The notes below the pieces were generated by a model that was not told where the DNA came from, searched no databases, and saw only the letters and a list, made by a program, of their open reading frames with translations. 64,000 nt of DNA, taken from contig NZ_MLAQ01000001.1 in NCBI RefSeq assembly GCF_002272895.1, forward strand, positions 211,800 to 275,799, given 5' to 3'. Positions 47,689-56,612 of the stretch are shown here, piece by piece (position 1 is the first letter of the stretch; every line of letters begins with the position of its first letter). The stretch comes from Helicobacter sp. 12S02232-10 (GTDB lineage Bacteria; Campylobacterota; Campylobacteria; Campylobacterales; Helicobacteraceae). A program made the translations under genes and the position numbers.

Positions 47689-48447
47689 TTATTTAAAATT
47701 TGCACCTTTCTCTACCAATCCATCATAATATTTAAAATAATTCTTGGACTTTCTACTATAAAATGCATTTGCCAAACTACCCGTCTTAACCTCTTCTAAA
47801 CGTGAGAAAAAAGGTGCGGTTGTTTTTGTAACCTTTGAAGTATCAAAAGAAGTTTTCTCTAAAATCACCAAACTTTGACAATCTAAGACATTCAAGCTAT
47901 TTGTCCCGACAATATAAAGCAGACCGATACTATAAATATCACAAGCCTTCCTTAAAAATTTAGGCTTGGGATCAAACCCTCCATAATCATTCAAATATCC
48001 CATCAATAAATCAGAATTCATAAAAACGACATCCGTAATTTGTGTTTTTATCTTCTCATAAGTTGTAGAATCTGGAGCAATTAAAAAAGCTCTATTATTT
48101 AACTCGCGGAAAATAGCCATATCTCCTTCTTGCGGATTCACACGTGGAGTGGGTAGATATTTTTGCTTCATCGTATCAAAAAAATCAAATTTTGCCAGTG
48201 CCACGCCATCCTCAATAGACTCTATCTGAAGCTTTGCAGATATGACATTGTAATCTGTAAGCTTTGTTAAGACAAAACCCGTTTCCCCCACCTTTAAATC
48301 ATAAGCAGGAAACGTTAAAGTTTTTTGATTCAAATCAACTTTTTCTATATTTATTTTTAAGACCTCATTAAACTCACTTGCATTTGCAATGAGACAAATT
48401 AAAATCATTATCCCTAATAAGTTTAAAATTTTATTTAACACTCTCAT
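47689..48447 (-). CDS. PgbA-like exported protein, short form
   Basis: A 252-residue protein with a signal peptide (about 1-23, ending NASEF). The body matches the N-terminal domain of the H. pylori plasminogen-binding protein PgbA by eye (VEKVDLNQKTLTFPAYDLK-like start, KVGETGFVLTKL, GGFDPKPKFLRKACDIYS). H. pylori PgbA is about 450 residues, so the C-terminal half is absent here. It does end in lysine (GANFK), the feature linked to plasminogen binding. Its place between glcD and the NUDIX/hdpA pair agrees with the H. pylori order. Activity cannot be inferred. Confidence 0.7.
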   Translation of the reverse strand: MRVLNKILNLLGIMILICLIANASEFNEVLKINIEKVDLNQKTLTFPAYDLKVGETGFVLTKLTDYNVISAKLQIESIEDGVALAKFDFFDTMKQKYLPTPRVNPQEGDMAIFRELNNRAFLIAPDSTTYEKIKTQITDVVFMNSDLLMGYLNDYGGFDPKPKFLRKACDIYSIGLLYIVGTNSLNVLDCQSLVILEKTSFDTSKVTKTTAPFFSRLEEVKTGSLANAFYSRKSKNYFKYYDGLVEKGANFK

Positions 48448-48450
48448 TCC

Positions 48451-49047
48451 TTACCGTAAAAAATTGTCCATATACCATCTGATGGCATAACTCAAACCCG
48501 AAGTCTTGGCCACATCATTATCATCAATAAAATCTTTGGCTTTTTGAGAAGGTAAAAACAAAACATCTATACATTCATCATCAATTCCCCCACCCTGACT
48601 AACCTTATTTTGTTCTGTTATAGTAGCAAAAAATATCGTTTGCTTGCTTCCGCTCATACCTGTAGAAGCATAAAAAACTGTGAGTTTTTGAAGAGAAGAA
48701 GCATCGACTTGATACCCGCACTCCTCAAGCACCTCTTCAGAAGCAATCTGCTCAAGACTCTTTCCTTCCTTATCGACAAGCCCAGCACACAATTCATAAG
48801 TATATCCCTCACCATTCTTAAAATAAACAGCCGGACGGAATTGTCTGACAATCAAAAACCCATCAAACTCTAAATGATAAAGAAGTATCGATACACTATC
48901 GTGAGAAGCAACGATATCCCAATTCTTCTTCTTTCCATTTTCCACATACGACATTCGCTTAGGTTTTATATAAGGAGAATCAACACACTCCTCAAATTTG
49001 ATGGAATTAAAATCAACTTTTGAGCGAAACTCAGGAAAATATTTCAT
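48451..49047 (-). CDS. NUDIX hydrolase, probably nucleotide-sugar or ADP-ribose type
   Basis: A 198-residue protein from the ATG at 49047, with GGAGC before it; a longer frame (from 49137) would lie inside hdpA and lacks an SD. The NUDIX box region is AGLVDKEGKSLEQIASEEVL then EECGY: the E-E-x-G core is intact, but the box has one extra residue and Glu replaces the usual Arg. LCAGLVDKEG matches ADP-ribose/UDP-sugar diphosphatases. Its ATG comes one base after the hdpA stop. Confidence 0.85.
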   Translation of the reverse strand: MKYFPEFRSKVDFNSIKFEECVDSPYIKPKRMSYVENGKKKNWDIVASHDSVSILLYHLEFDGFLIVRQFRPAVYFKNGEGYTYELCAGLVDKEGKSLEQIASEEVLEECGYQVDASSLQKLTVFYASTGMSGSKQTIFFATITEQNKVSQGGGIDDECIDVLFLPSQKAKDFIDDNDVAKTSGLSYAIRWYMDNFLR

Positions 49048-49048
49048 T

Positions 49049-50206
49049 TTAGCTCCTGATAGAAACATATGCTTTCTGCTTTTCAAAAGAATATTTTTCA
49101 AGCGCTTTTTCCAATTCATTTTGATACTCTTTAGCAACCTGCAAAAATTCCTTTTTGTCCTTGCCTCTAAGTTCGCTTTTTGTTGTACGAATACTTCCTA
49201 AAGGATCAATCGGGCGATTGTTTTTATATACCCCAAAATGCAAATGAGGTCCAGTACTTATACCTGTGCTTCCCACTTTGCCGATTATCTGTCCTTTTTT
49301 TACATATACGCCATTTCTAATTCCTTTTGCAAAAGCACTCATATGGGCATAAAGAGTCTTCAATCCATTTCCGTGATTGATTTCAACCGTCTTTCCATAC
49401 CCTCCCTTAACTCCTGCATATACAACCCGTCCATCAGCAGCAGCACGAATGGAAGTCCCCACCCTTGCAGCATAATCAACTCCATAATGAGGGCGGATAA
49501 TTTTTAAAATAGGATGAACCCTTCCATAAGAAAATCTTGAGGAAATTCTAGTGTATTGAACCGGAAGTTCAAGTAAAAATCCCGCAACTTCTTTAGCATT
49601 CTTATCATAGTATCTGCCGTTTTTATAAGCAAAAATATAATTTGGCTTTTTATTTGTCTCAATCACTGCTGCTTTAATATCAGGAGTGCCAAAAGGTTTT
49701 CCTAATCGATATTTTCTAGTATAAATGATTGCAAGCCTATCATCTTTGATTACAAATTTTTTAAAATTGATACTTTTTTTATAGGCATTTATAAACTCAT
49801 TTGCAAGATTAACATCTTGAGTCGCATCTACAATGTCTTGATAAGGAGATTTCTGCACTGCTAGAGCCAAAATCTTTTCAGTCGAAAAGGAAATGATAGG
49901 AATAAAATCCATCCTATATTCCCCATTTTCCTTATAGATATGGATTTGAACGTCTTCGCTGATAGGGATGAGGGCTTGGAGCAAATCATCGTTATCATCT
50001 CTTAAAGTATAATAAGAAATACCAGCATAAATCTCTGCAGTCAGTTCTTTATCTTGAGAGGAGAGATTATAATAAAGCTTTAAGGGTATGCTGTTTTGTT
50101 CAAAAAAAGTAAGTAACGTCGAACCTTTATCCCATAAAAGTCTTTCTCCAACAGCTCCAAAACTTAAAGAGAGAAATAAAAAACATAACAGCAAAACCTT
50201 CTTCAT
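49049..50206 (-). CDS. hdpA: Peptidoglycan DD-carboxypeptidase/endopeptidase HdpA (Csd3), M23 family
   Basis: A periplasmic zinc metallopeptidase of 385 residues with a signal peptide (about 1-17). The M23 zinc ligands are His240 and Asp244 in RPHYGVDYA, and His321/His323 in GPHLHFG. The H. pylori homologue trims peptidoglycan and sets helical cell shape. The N-terminal half (about 20-230) matches the inhibitory N-domain region by position. The C-terminus is a helical, basic tail. Divergent from the small membrane-protein gene. Confidence 0.92.
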   Translation of the reverse strand: MKKVLLLCFLFLSLSFGAVGERLLWDKGSTLLTFFEQNSIPLKLYYNLSSQDKELTAEIYAGISYYTLRDDNDDLLQALIPISEDVQIHIYKENGEYRMDFIPIISFSTEKILALAVQKSPYQDIVDATQDVNLANEFINAYKKSINFKKFVIKDDRLAIIYTRKYRLGKPFGTPDIKAAVIETNKKPNYIFAYKNGRYYDKNAKEVAGFLLELPVQYTRISSRFSYGRVHPILKIIRPHYGVDYAARVGTSIRAAADGRVVYAGVKGGYGKTVEINHGNGLKTLYAHMSAFAKGIRNGVYVKKGQIIGKVGSTGISTGPHLHFGVYKNNRPIDPLGSIRTTKSELRGKDKKEFLQVAKEYQNELEKALEKYSFEKQKAYVSIRS

Positions 50207-50337
50207 TGAAAACCTTAAAATCTATAATGTAAAAGCGAAATTATATATCATTTTAACAAATATCTCCCGAAAGCCAAAAACAAGTCAAGATTTGGTATCA
50301 TTTGTACTAGCTTGAAATAATTAAAAGGTGAATTGAG

Positions 50338-50547
50338 ATGGACTTTAAAAAATTCGATCTAAAAACGTGGCTTTTTCCTACTATTTGTTTTTTTCTCTTT
50401 TGTTATGGAATGGCATTTATTATTATCTATACCTATGCATCAAATACTGATGTATCACTTTTTGGAAATGTTAAGACACCAGCAGGAACAACTGATGCTG
50501 TAAAATTTAGAGAAGAAATGATGAAACAAATTAAAAAAATTAACTAA
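50338..50547 (+). CDS. Small membrane protein, DUF4006-like
   Basis: A 69-residue protein with one strong span (TICFFLFCYGMAFIIIYTY), a short basic N-terminus and a hydrophilic tail. By eye it resembles DUF4006, a family of short single-span proteins common in Campylobacterota. AAAGGTG precedes the ATG. It ends 70 bases upstream of flgM and its 3' end overlaps the start of the flgM promoter. Function unknown. Confidence 0.6.
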   Translation: MDFKKFDLKTWLFPTICFFLFCYGMAFIIIYTYASNTDVSLFGNVKTPAGTTDAVKFREEMMKQIKKIN

Positions 50548-50571
50548 AATATTTATAGTGTGTGTCGATAT
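50545..50571 (+). promoter_or_regulatory. Sigma-28 (FliA)-like promoter of flgM
   Basis: TAAA, 15 bases, then GTCGATAT, matching six of eight positions of GCCGATAA. The start codon is 46 bases downstream. Control of flgM by FliA is the expected feedback. Confidence 0.7.
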
Positions 50572-50617
50572 TAGTTCATATCTTAATTAGGAATAATTAT
50601 AAGGAGATTTTATAAAA

Positions 50618-50818
50618 ATGATCAATCCAATAGGAACACTCAATACTGCTTTGATAGCAAACGAAAATAAAAAGTCCTCAGAAAATATCAAGCCTCAAGA
50701 AGCGAAGGAAATCACAGATAAAATCGCTCAAATCAGAGAGTTGATTAAAAATGATGCTTATCAGGTCAATGTTCAAAAAACTTCTGAAAAGATGGCACTG
50801 AATTTGCTTAACCTGTAA
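50618..50818 (+). CDS. flgM: Anti-sigma-28 factor FlgM
   Basis: A 66-residue protein that holds FliA inactive until the hook is complete. IAQIRELIKNDAYQVNVQKT and SEKMALNLLNL are the conserved C-terminal sigma-binding helices seen in Helicobacter FlgM. It is shorter than the enterobacterial type (about 97), as is normal in this genus. It precedes flgN-like and flgK genes, as in H. pylori. Confidence 0.9.
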   Translation: MINPIGTLNTALIANENKKSSENIKPQEAKEITDKIAQIRELIKNDAYQVNVQKTSEKMALNLLNL

Positions 50819-50886
50819 ATATGGGTGAATTTTCCGAATTATAAAAGCAAGGAATATTCAGCTTAAAATATTTTAGGATTAAGCTT

Positions 50887-51315
50887 ATGTTGCACAATTA
50901 TTTAAAAGGCGCCGTATTTGATCTTGACTCATTAATTGAGCTGACCCAAGCTGACATAAATGATATCAAGATCGCCAATCACGAGAATATTTTCCAGCGC
51001 AATTTTAAAAAACAAGAACTTATCAAATCTTTTGAAAATAAAAAAAATCTTATTGACCAAGAAATAATCCGTCTTAAAAACAAATTTCCAGACAAGAGTT
51101 TGGGCGAACTTATGGATGAGCAATCAAGTGAGCTTTTAGGAGAAATGAAAAAAAATCTTCAAGATCTCAAAGAATTAAATGCAAGCTATGCCAGAATTGT
51201 CTTTGCGGTATCAGAATTTTATTCGTCTTTGATTCAAAAAATCATTCCTCACGAAATCTGCGATTACAAAGGAAATAGAACACCTGAGAGCAGTTTTTTA
51301 AAAATTCAAGCTTAG
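50887..51315 (+). CDS. FlgN-like chaperone
   Basis: A 142-residue, almost wholly helical, charged protein between flgM and flgK, the standard place for FlgN, the export chaperone of FlgK and FlgL. It has no signal or span. Sequence similarity alone is weak; the call rests on size, coiled-coil character (residues 35-110) and neighbours. It starts 68 bases after flgM and ends nine bases before flgK. Confidence 0.7.
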   Translation: MLHNYLKGAVFDLDSLIELTQADINDIKIANHENIFQRNFKKQELIKSFENKKNLIDQEIIRLKNKFPDKSLGELMDEQSSELLGEMKKNLQDLKELNASYARIVFAVSEFYSSLIQKIIPHEICDYKGNRTPESSFLKIQA

Positions 51316-51324
51316 GAGCGACAT

Positions 51325-53145
51325 ATGGGCGGTATTTTATCCTCACTCAACACTTCCTATACGGGACTTCAAGCACACCAGCTTATGGTTGATGTAACAG
51401 GAAATAACATTTCAAATGCAAGCGATGAGTTCTACAGCAGGCAAAGAGTTATTGCTAAGCCTGAAAAACCCATCTCCTATCAAGACAAAAATATAGGCAG
51501 AGGCGTAGAAGTCGAATCCATTCAGAGAATTCACAATGAATTTGTTTTTTCAAGATATTCCAAAGCAGCCCAAGAAAATGAATTTTATGATACCGAATTT
51601 GCCAATCTCAGAGAAGCCTCCGCTTATTTCCCAGATGTCGATGGAGTAGGCATTTACAACGATCTTGAACAATATTTCAACGCTTGGAAAGATTTAGCAA
51701 AAAATCCTAAAGATCCTGCACAAAAACAAGTTTTGGCAAAAAATACGGAAGTTCTTGTAAATAATATTAGAGACACCCGAAGCAAATTGAGTACCTTGCA
51801 ACAAAAAGCAAGTGAGGAACTTAAAAGCACAATCAAAGAAGTCAATAACTTAGGCTCTCAAATCGCAAAAATCAACCAGCGATTAAAAGAGATGGAAGAT
51901 GCCAAGATTCTTAAACAAGCCAATGAACTTCGAGATAGAAGAGACCAACTCGAATTTCATTTAAAAGAGCTTATAGGTGGAAACGTATCAAAAAGCAATA
52001 TTAAAACGAATTCTTTGAACGATAAAAAAGTTGCCGATTTTGATGATGGCTATGTCTTAAACATTGCTCACGGGTTTAATATTGTCGATGGAACTATTTT
52101 TCATCCATTAGTCATTGAAAATCAAAACAATTCCGAATATTTGAATAGAATTTATTTTCGTGGTTACGATTTTAAAGATGTCGATATTACTGACAAGCTC
52201 GATCAAGGAAAAACGGGTGCTTTAATCGGTTTGTATAACAGCGGTTATGATGGGACTAAAACTGGCAAACTTCAAAATTATATCAACCTTTTGGATTCAT
52301 TTGCAAAAGGCTTTATTGAAGCAAATAATGCTATCTATGCTCAAAGTGCAAGCCACGAGATTGAAAGTACCCAACTAGAATTTGAAAATGATGAAGCCTT
52401 AAAAGATACCAATTATAACATCAAGAACGGCACTATTGATCTGATTGCCTATAACACCGACGGAAAAGAAATCGCAAAAAAAACCATCAAAATCAACGAT
52501 ATCACCACGATGAAAGATATTGTAAATGCCATTAATGCAAATACTGATGATAATAAGGACAATAACGCAACAAATGATTTTGACGATTATTTTCAAGCCT
52601 ATTTTGATAATGATTCCAAAAAATTTTACATTCAGGCAAAAGAACCTTCAAAAGGATTTTATGTTTCCCTCAAAGACAATGGAACGAATTTTACGGGCGC
52701 TTTAGGTCTAAATGCGTTCTTTGAAGGCAATAATGCCCAAAATATACGCCTAAGCACAAAATATAAAAACGATCCTACCTATATCAGACCTTGGCTCGCA
52801 CCTATCAGTGGGAATTTTGACGTTGCCAATATGATGCAACAACTCCAATATGAAAAAGTTGATTTTTACAATAATAAGTTCAATATCCAGCAGATGAAAC
52901 TCAGTGAATTTTATCAATATGTTTCGGGAAAAGTTGCAACAGATACTGAAAAATCCCAACAAACTCTTGATACCAAAAAATCCGTTTTTGAAGCCATCAA
53001 AAAAGAATATTTAGCAATATCTCAAGTCAGTATTGATGAAGAAATGGTCAATCTAATCAAATTTCAAGGCGGATATGCTGCAAATGCGAAAGTAATCACA
53101 GCTATTGATAGAATGATAGACACTCTTTTGAGCATCAAACAGTGA
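51325..53145 (+). CDS. flgK: Flagellar hook-associated protein FlgK (HAP1)
   Basis: A 606-residue junction protein between hook and filament. The N-terminal rod/hook motif reads LNTSYTGLQAHQLMVDVTGNN then ISNASDEFYSRQR. The C-terminus SQVSIDEEMVNLIKFQGGYAAN and VITAIDRMIDTLLSI is the family signature. The N-terminal coiled-coil region (about 100-220) is intact. No signal peptide, as expected for type III export. GGAG precedes the ATG. Confidence 0.95.
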   Translation: MGGILSSLNTSYTGLQAHQLMVDVTGNNISNASDEFYSRQRVIAKPEKPISYQDKNIGRGVEVESIQRIHNEFVFSRYSKAAQENEFYDTEFANLREASAYFPDVDGVGIYNDLEQYFNAWKDLAKNPKDPAQKQVLAKNTEVLVNNIRDTRSKLSTLQQKASEELKSTIKEVNNLGSQIAKINQRLKEMEDAKILKQANELRDRRDQLEFHLKELIGGNVSKSNIKTNSLNDKKVADFDDGYVLNIAHGFNIVDGTIFHPLVIENQNNSEYLNRIYFRGYDFKDVDITDKLDQGKTGALIGLYNSGYDGTKTGKLQNYINLLDSFAKGFIEANNAIYAQSASHEIESTQLEFENDEALKDTNYNIKNGTIDLIAYNTDGKEIAKKTIKINDITTMKDIVNAINANTDDNKDNNATNDFDDYFQAYFDNDSKKFYIQAKEPSKGFYVSLKDNGTNFTGALGLNAFFEGNNAQNIRLSTKYKNDPTYIRPWLAPISGNFDVANMMQQLQYEKVDFYNNKFNIQQMKLSEFYQYVSGKVATDTEKSQQTLDTKKSVFEAIKKEYLAISQVSIDEEMVNLIKFQGGYAANAKVITAIDRMIDTLLSIKQ

Positions 53146-53945
53146 TACAAAACCTTAAAGAATTTCTAGACAAACACTATGCATTAAAAAATCACCCTTT
53201 TGAAATCACTGAAGAGAAACCCGATCCACTTTTGGTATTAAAAAAATATCAGCACGACGAACTTTTTGAAGAAATTGCCCTCATTTGTGCTTTGTTATCC
53301 TATGGCAATGCAAAACAAATCGTACTCTTGCTCAAAAAACTCGATTTTTCGCTTTTAAAATCATCTGTAAGTCAAATTCAAAAGGCAGATTTTCCCCTTT
53401 ATCGCTTCCAAACTTCAAAGGATATTCAAAATCTTTTTATCGCCATCCATCAAATCATTCAAACCAAAAGAATTAGAGATTTAATTTTTCAAGGTTATGC
53501 TCAAAACAATAGTGTGATAGAAGGTATCCACTTTGCTATGCAAACTATTTATGAAACGCTTGAAAATTTTTGTTCCAAAACTAATGGATTAAATTTTTTG
53601 ATAGGAAAAATCAATAAAAACCCTAAAGGTAGCTCGCCTTTAAAACGTTGGAATATGTATTTGAGATGGATGGTTAGAAAAGATTATCTAGATTTTGGCA
53701 ATTGGAGTGGGCAAATTGAAAAATCAAAATTGATTCTACCTTTAGATACCCACACTTTTCGAACTTGTCAAAGTCTGAAAATTCTCAAAAGAAAGACTTA
53801 TGATTTACACTCTGCAATCCTTGCAACGCAGTCGCTAAAAAAATTTGATCCGACAGATCCGATTAAATATGATTTTGCTCTTTATCGAATCGGGCAACAA
53901 AAAATTGGGATAAAAACTCAAATTTTGGAACAAAACCCGTCTTAA
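53142..53945 (+). CDS. TIGR02757-family protein
   Basis: A 267-residue protein with a GTG start that overlaps the flgK stop by four bases. The block KGSSPLKRWNMYLRWMVRKD, followed by LILPLDTHTFR and FDPTDPIKYDFALYRIGQ, is the signature of the TIGR02757 family, common in Campylobacterota and Bacteroidetes. The fold may be related to HhH-GPD-type DNA glycosylases (PLDTHTFR is like the glycosylase Asp-containing loop), but that is inference. Its role is unknown. Coupling with flgK is likely only positional. Confidence 0.85.
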   Translation: MIQNLKEFLDKHYALKNHPFEITEEKPDPLLVLKKYQHDELFEEIALICALLSYGNAKQIVLLLKKLDFSLLKSSVSQIQKADFPLYRFQTSKDIQNLFIAIHQIIQTKRIRDLIFQGYAQNNSVIEGIHFAMQTIYETLENFCSKTNGLNFLIGKINKNPKGSSPLKRWNMYLRWMVRKDYLDFGNWSGQIEKSKLILPLDTHTFRTCQSLKILKRKTYDLHSAILATQSLKKFDPTDPIKYDFALYRIGQQKIGIKTQILEQNPS

Positions 53946-53982
53946 ACAAATAAAACTTAAGTTAGTTTTAGAAATATTTAAG

Positions 53983-53988
53983 TATAAT
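53983..53988 (+). promoter_or_regulatory. -10 box of rpmB
   Basis: TATAAT in TTAAGTATAATTCC, 34 bases before the rpmB ATG. Good for a highly expressed ribosomal protein. Confidence 0.6.
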
Positions 53989-54021
53989 TCCAAATTCATA
54001 TAATTTTAAAAAGGCAATATT

Positions 54022-54210
54022 ATGGCAAGAAAATGTTTTATCACAGGCAAAGGTCCAATGGTAGGGAATAACGTAAGCCACGCAAACAATAAAAACAAAA
54101 AAAGATCTCTCCCTAACCTTAGAAGTATTAAAATCAAGCTTGAAGATGGTTCTTCAATGAAAATAAAAGTAGCAGCTTCCACGCTTAGAACTATGAAGAA
54201 AAAATCTTAA
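54022..54210 (+). CDS. rpmB: Ribosomal protein L28
   Basis: A 62-residue 50S protein. [20 protein letters not shown] is the L28 N-terminus. The body is Lys-rich, and the C-terminus [10 protein letters not shown] is typical. Only the first of the two cysteine positions of zinc-binding L28 is present. It is followed after 18 bases by the K+ channel gene, as in H. pylori. Confidence 0.97.
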   Translation: MARKCFITGKGPMVGNNVSHANNKNKKRSLPNLRSIKIKLEDGSSMKIKVAASTLRTMKKKS

Positions 54211-54228
54211 GACTGGGGCAAAAATGCC

Positions 54229-55356
54229 TTGCTTAAAAAAATAAGAAAAATCATCCATTGGGGAACGAATTCAAAGCCCGATATTGATCTGAGACCCGAG
54301 CTGTATGAACAGCTCAAAGCTTTCAGACTTCCTTTTATCCTTATCCAAATTTTTATTTTGATTGGAACTTTAGGTTATCTTGCTTTAGAAAACTATAGTC
54401 TTATCCAAGCATTCTTTCAAGCCTCTTACACTTTCACAAACACCGGTTTTGGAGCTCTTAATGAAAAAGACTTTGGACCTGTGGCAATTCTTTTTACTGC
54501 ACTTTTAATGTTTTGTGGAGCAGGAGTCATCACTTTTAGTGTGGCTTTCATCATCAGTATTATCAACAATGGAACTCTTACAAGACTCATCAAGGAGAAA
54601 AAAATGGTCAATAAAATAGCAAGATTACGAAACCATTATGTTATCTGTTATCAGAATGAATACACCATCGAACTCAGTAAGCAATTTCGAGACGCCCAAA
54701 TTCCTTTCGTTGTGGTCGACAATAATCCAAATTTTGAAAAAGAAGCCATTAAATATAAATATCCTTATTACATTATTGGGGATCCTCATACTAATATTGC
54801 AATGCTAAAAACTCATCTTTCAAGTGCCAAAGGCATTGTCACTTTTTCAAAAACTCCTTCTGATAATATTGCGCTTATCGTTTCAGCACGGCTTTTTGAA
54901 AAAGAACTCAATCGAAAGCCTTACTATATTATTTCAAGCGCAGATACTGAAGAAGATGTGGAAAAACTAAAAAAACTAGGCTCTGATAATGTTGTTTCAC
55001 CTACAAAATTAATGGCGCAAAGAATCAGTGCAATGGCAATTCGTCCTGATATGGAAAATCTCTTGGAAAGATTTGTTTATAAAAAAGACACGCCCTTAGA
55101 CCTTGAAGAAGTGATAGTCCCCAAATACAGCTGGTTAGTATTACGAAAACTCAAAGAAGCTCATTTTAGAGAAATCACAAAAATATCCATCATCGGCATC
55201 ACTCAAAAAGATGGAAAATATATTCCAATGCCCGATGGAGATGCTATCATTGCAAGCGAAGCAAAACTCCTAATGATAGGAACATCTAATGGAATTCGAG
55301 AAACCAAACGCTTCATCACAAGAAAACAAAAACCCAAAGAAATGGATTATGTATAA
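54229..55356 (+). CDS. Potassium channel with RCK-like C-terminus (HP0490-like)
   Basis: A 375-residue ion-channel subunit. Two spans (about 24-44 and 76-99) flank the pore loop with filter TNTGFG (residues 64-69) instead of the usual TVGYG. A TrkA-N/RCK domain starts near 130 and a TrkA-C-like end near 290. The Rossmann glycine motif is replaced by CYQNEYTIEL. Start taken as TTG at 54229, because the ATG at 54224 is closed by a stop after six codons. The H. pylori homologue conducts K+ and is needed in the stomach. Confidence 0.82.
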   Translation: MLKKIRKIIHWGTNSKPDIDLRPELYEQLKAFRLPFILIQIFILIGTLGYLALENYSLIQAFFQASYTFTNTGFGALNEKDFGPVAILFTALLMFCGAGVITFSVAFIISIINNGTLTRLIKEKKMVNKIARLRNHYVICYQNEYTIELSKQFRDAQIPFVVVDNNPNFEKEAIKYKYPYYIIGDPHTNIAMLKTHLSSAKGIVTFSKTPSDNIALIVSARLFEKELNRKPYYIISSADTEEDVEKLKKLGSDNVVSPTKLMAQRISAMAIRPDMENLLERFVYKKDTPLDLEEVIVPKYSWLVLRKLKEAHFREITKISIIGITQKDGKYIPMPDGDAIIASEAKLLMIGTSNGIRETKRFITRKQKPKEMDYV

Positions 55357-55365
55357 GGAGTCTTT

Positions 55366-56586
55366 ATGAAAACTTTTGAAATTTTACCCATCAAAGGGGG
55401 CATAAACACTCCAAAGGGATTTTATGCTGATGGTATTAGTGCAGGACTAAAAGGATTTGATTGCGAAAATAAACCAAAGCTTGATATCGCATTTATCTAT
55501 ATGGATCCTCCGTGTATCCCGCACGCCATTTTTACTTCTAACAAATTTCAAGCTGCTCCCATCAAGCACTTTAAAAGATATGTAGAAAATCGCCCAAGCA
55601 ATTTTGTCTTCATCAATACAAAAAATGCCAATGCACTCACAGGAGAAAAAGGGGTGGAAGATGTAAAAGAAATTCTCAACTCCCTAAAAGTCGATTTTCC
55701 AGTAATTCTTAACCCAATTATGTGCAGTACCGGAACGATTGGAATCAGACTACCCAAGGAAAAAATAATCAAATCTTTTTCAAAAATTGATTTGAATGCT
55801 AAAGAAAATTTTTCGCACACTAGAGCTGCTCAAGCGATTATGACAACCGATCGCTTTCATAAAGAAATTGCCTTAAAAATAGAGCTTTCAAACGGAGAAA
55901 TTTTCCATATCGGAGCAATGGCAAAAGGTGCAGGAATGATCAATCCAAGTTTAGCAACAATGCTTTGCTTTATCACAACAGACGCTTGTGTGCCACAGGA
56001 TGAAGCAAAAAATATTCTTCAAGAATGTGCCCATACCACTTTTAATGCCATTAGCGTAGATGGAGACACTAGCACAAATGACACCATTATGCTTTTTGCA
56101 AATTCTCAGAGTAAGGCATACGATAAAAATGCTTTTAAAGAAGCTCTCAAAATAGTTATGCATAAATTAGCCACCGACATCGTTTCAGATGGAGAAGGTT
56201 CTAATAAACTCGTAGCTTTTGAGGTCAGTGGAGCAAAAAATGAGGCAGAAGCTATCAAAGCTGCCAAAGCCCTCAGTAACTCTCTTTTAGTAAAAACGGC
56301 AATTTTTGGATGCGATCCCAATTGGGGACGTATTGCTTCAACAATCGGATCTTGTGGAATTGAAGCAAATGAAGAAAGCTTGAGGATTTTTATCGGGGAT
56401 ATTCTTATTTATGATAGAGGCGAAATTTTATTTGACACAGAAAGCGAAAAAAAGGCCGCTGATGTGATGATGCAAGACTCATTTGCAATTCGATGTGATC
56501 TAGGGATAGGAAGTGCAAAATTTCGAACTTACGGATGCGATTTAGGGCACCGCTATGTCGAAATCAATTCAGATTACAGAAGCTAA
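55366..56586 (+). CDS. argJ: Bifunctional glutamate N-acetyltransferase / ornithine acetyltransferase
   Basis: Transfers acetyl from N-acetylornithine to glutamate in cyclic arginine synthesis. A 406-residue precursor that cleaves itself before Thr198 in the SLATML motif. STGTIG at 121-126 forms the oxyanion hole and KGAGMI at 187-192 is conserved. The C-terminus [12 protein letters not shown] is typical. GGAG precedes the ATG, nine bases after the channel gene. H. pylori is an arginine auxotroph as far as I know, so this gene marks a more complete biosynthetic repertoire. No other arg gene is adjacent. Confidence 0.95.
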   Translation: MKTFEILPIKGGINTPKGFYADGISAGLKGFDCENKPKLDIAFIYMDPPCIPHAIFTSNKFQAAPIKHFKRYVENRPSNFVFINTKNANALTGEKGVEDVKEILNSLKVDFPVILNPIMCSTGTIGIRLPKEKIIKSFSKIDLNAKENFSHTRAAQAIMTTDRFHKEIALKIELSNGEIFHIGAMAKGAGMINPSLATMLCFITTDACVPQDEAKNILQECAHTTFNAISVDGDTSTNDTIMLFANSQSKAYDKNAFKEALKIVMHKLATDIVSDGEGSNKLVAFEVSGAKNEAEAIKAAKALSNSLLVKTAIFGCDPNWGRIASTIGSCGIEANEESLRIFIGDILIYDRGEILFDTESEKKAADVMMQDSFAIRCDLGIGSAKFRTYGCDLGHRYVEINSDYRS

Positions 56587-56612
56587 ATCAAAGCTCATCA
56601 ATGAATCTTTGA

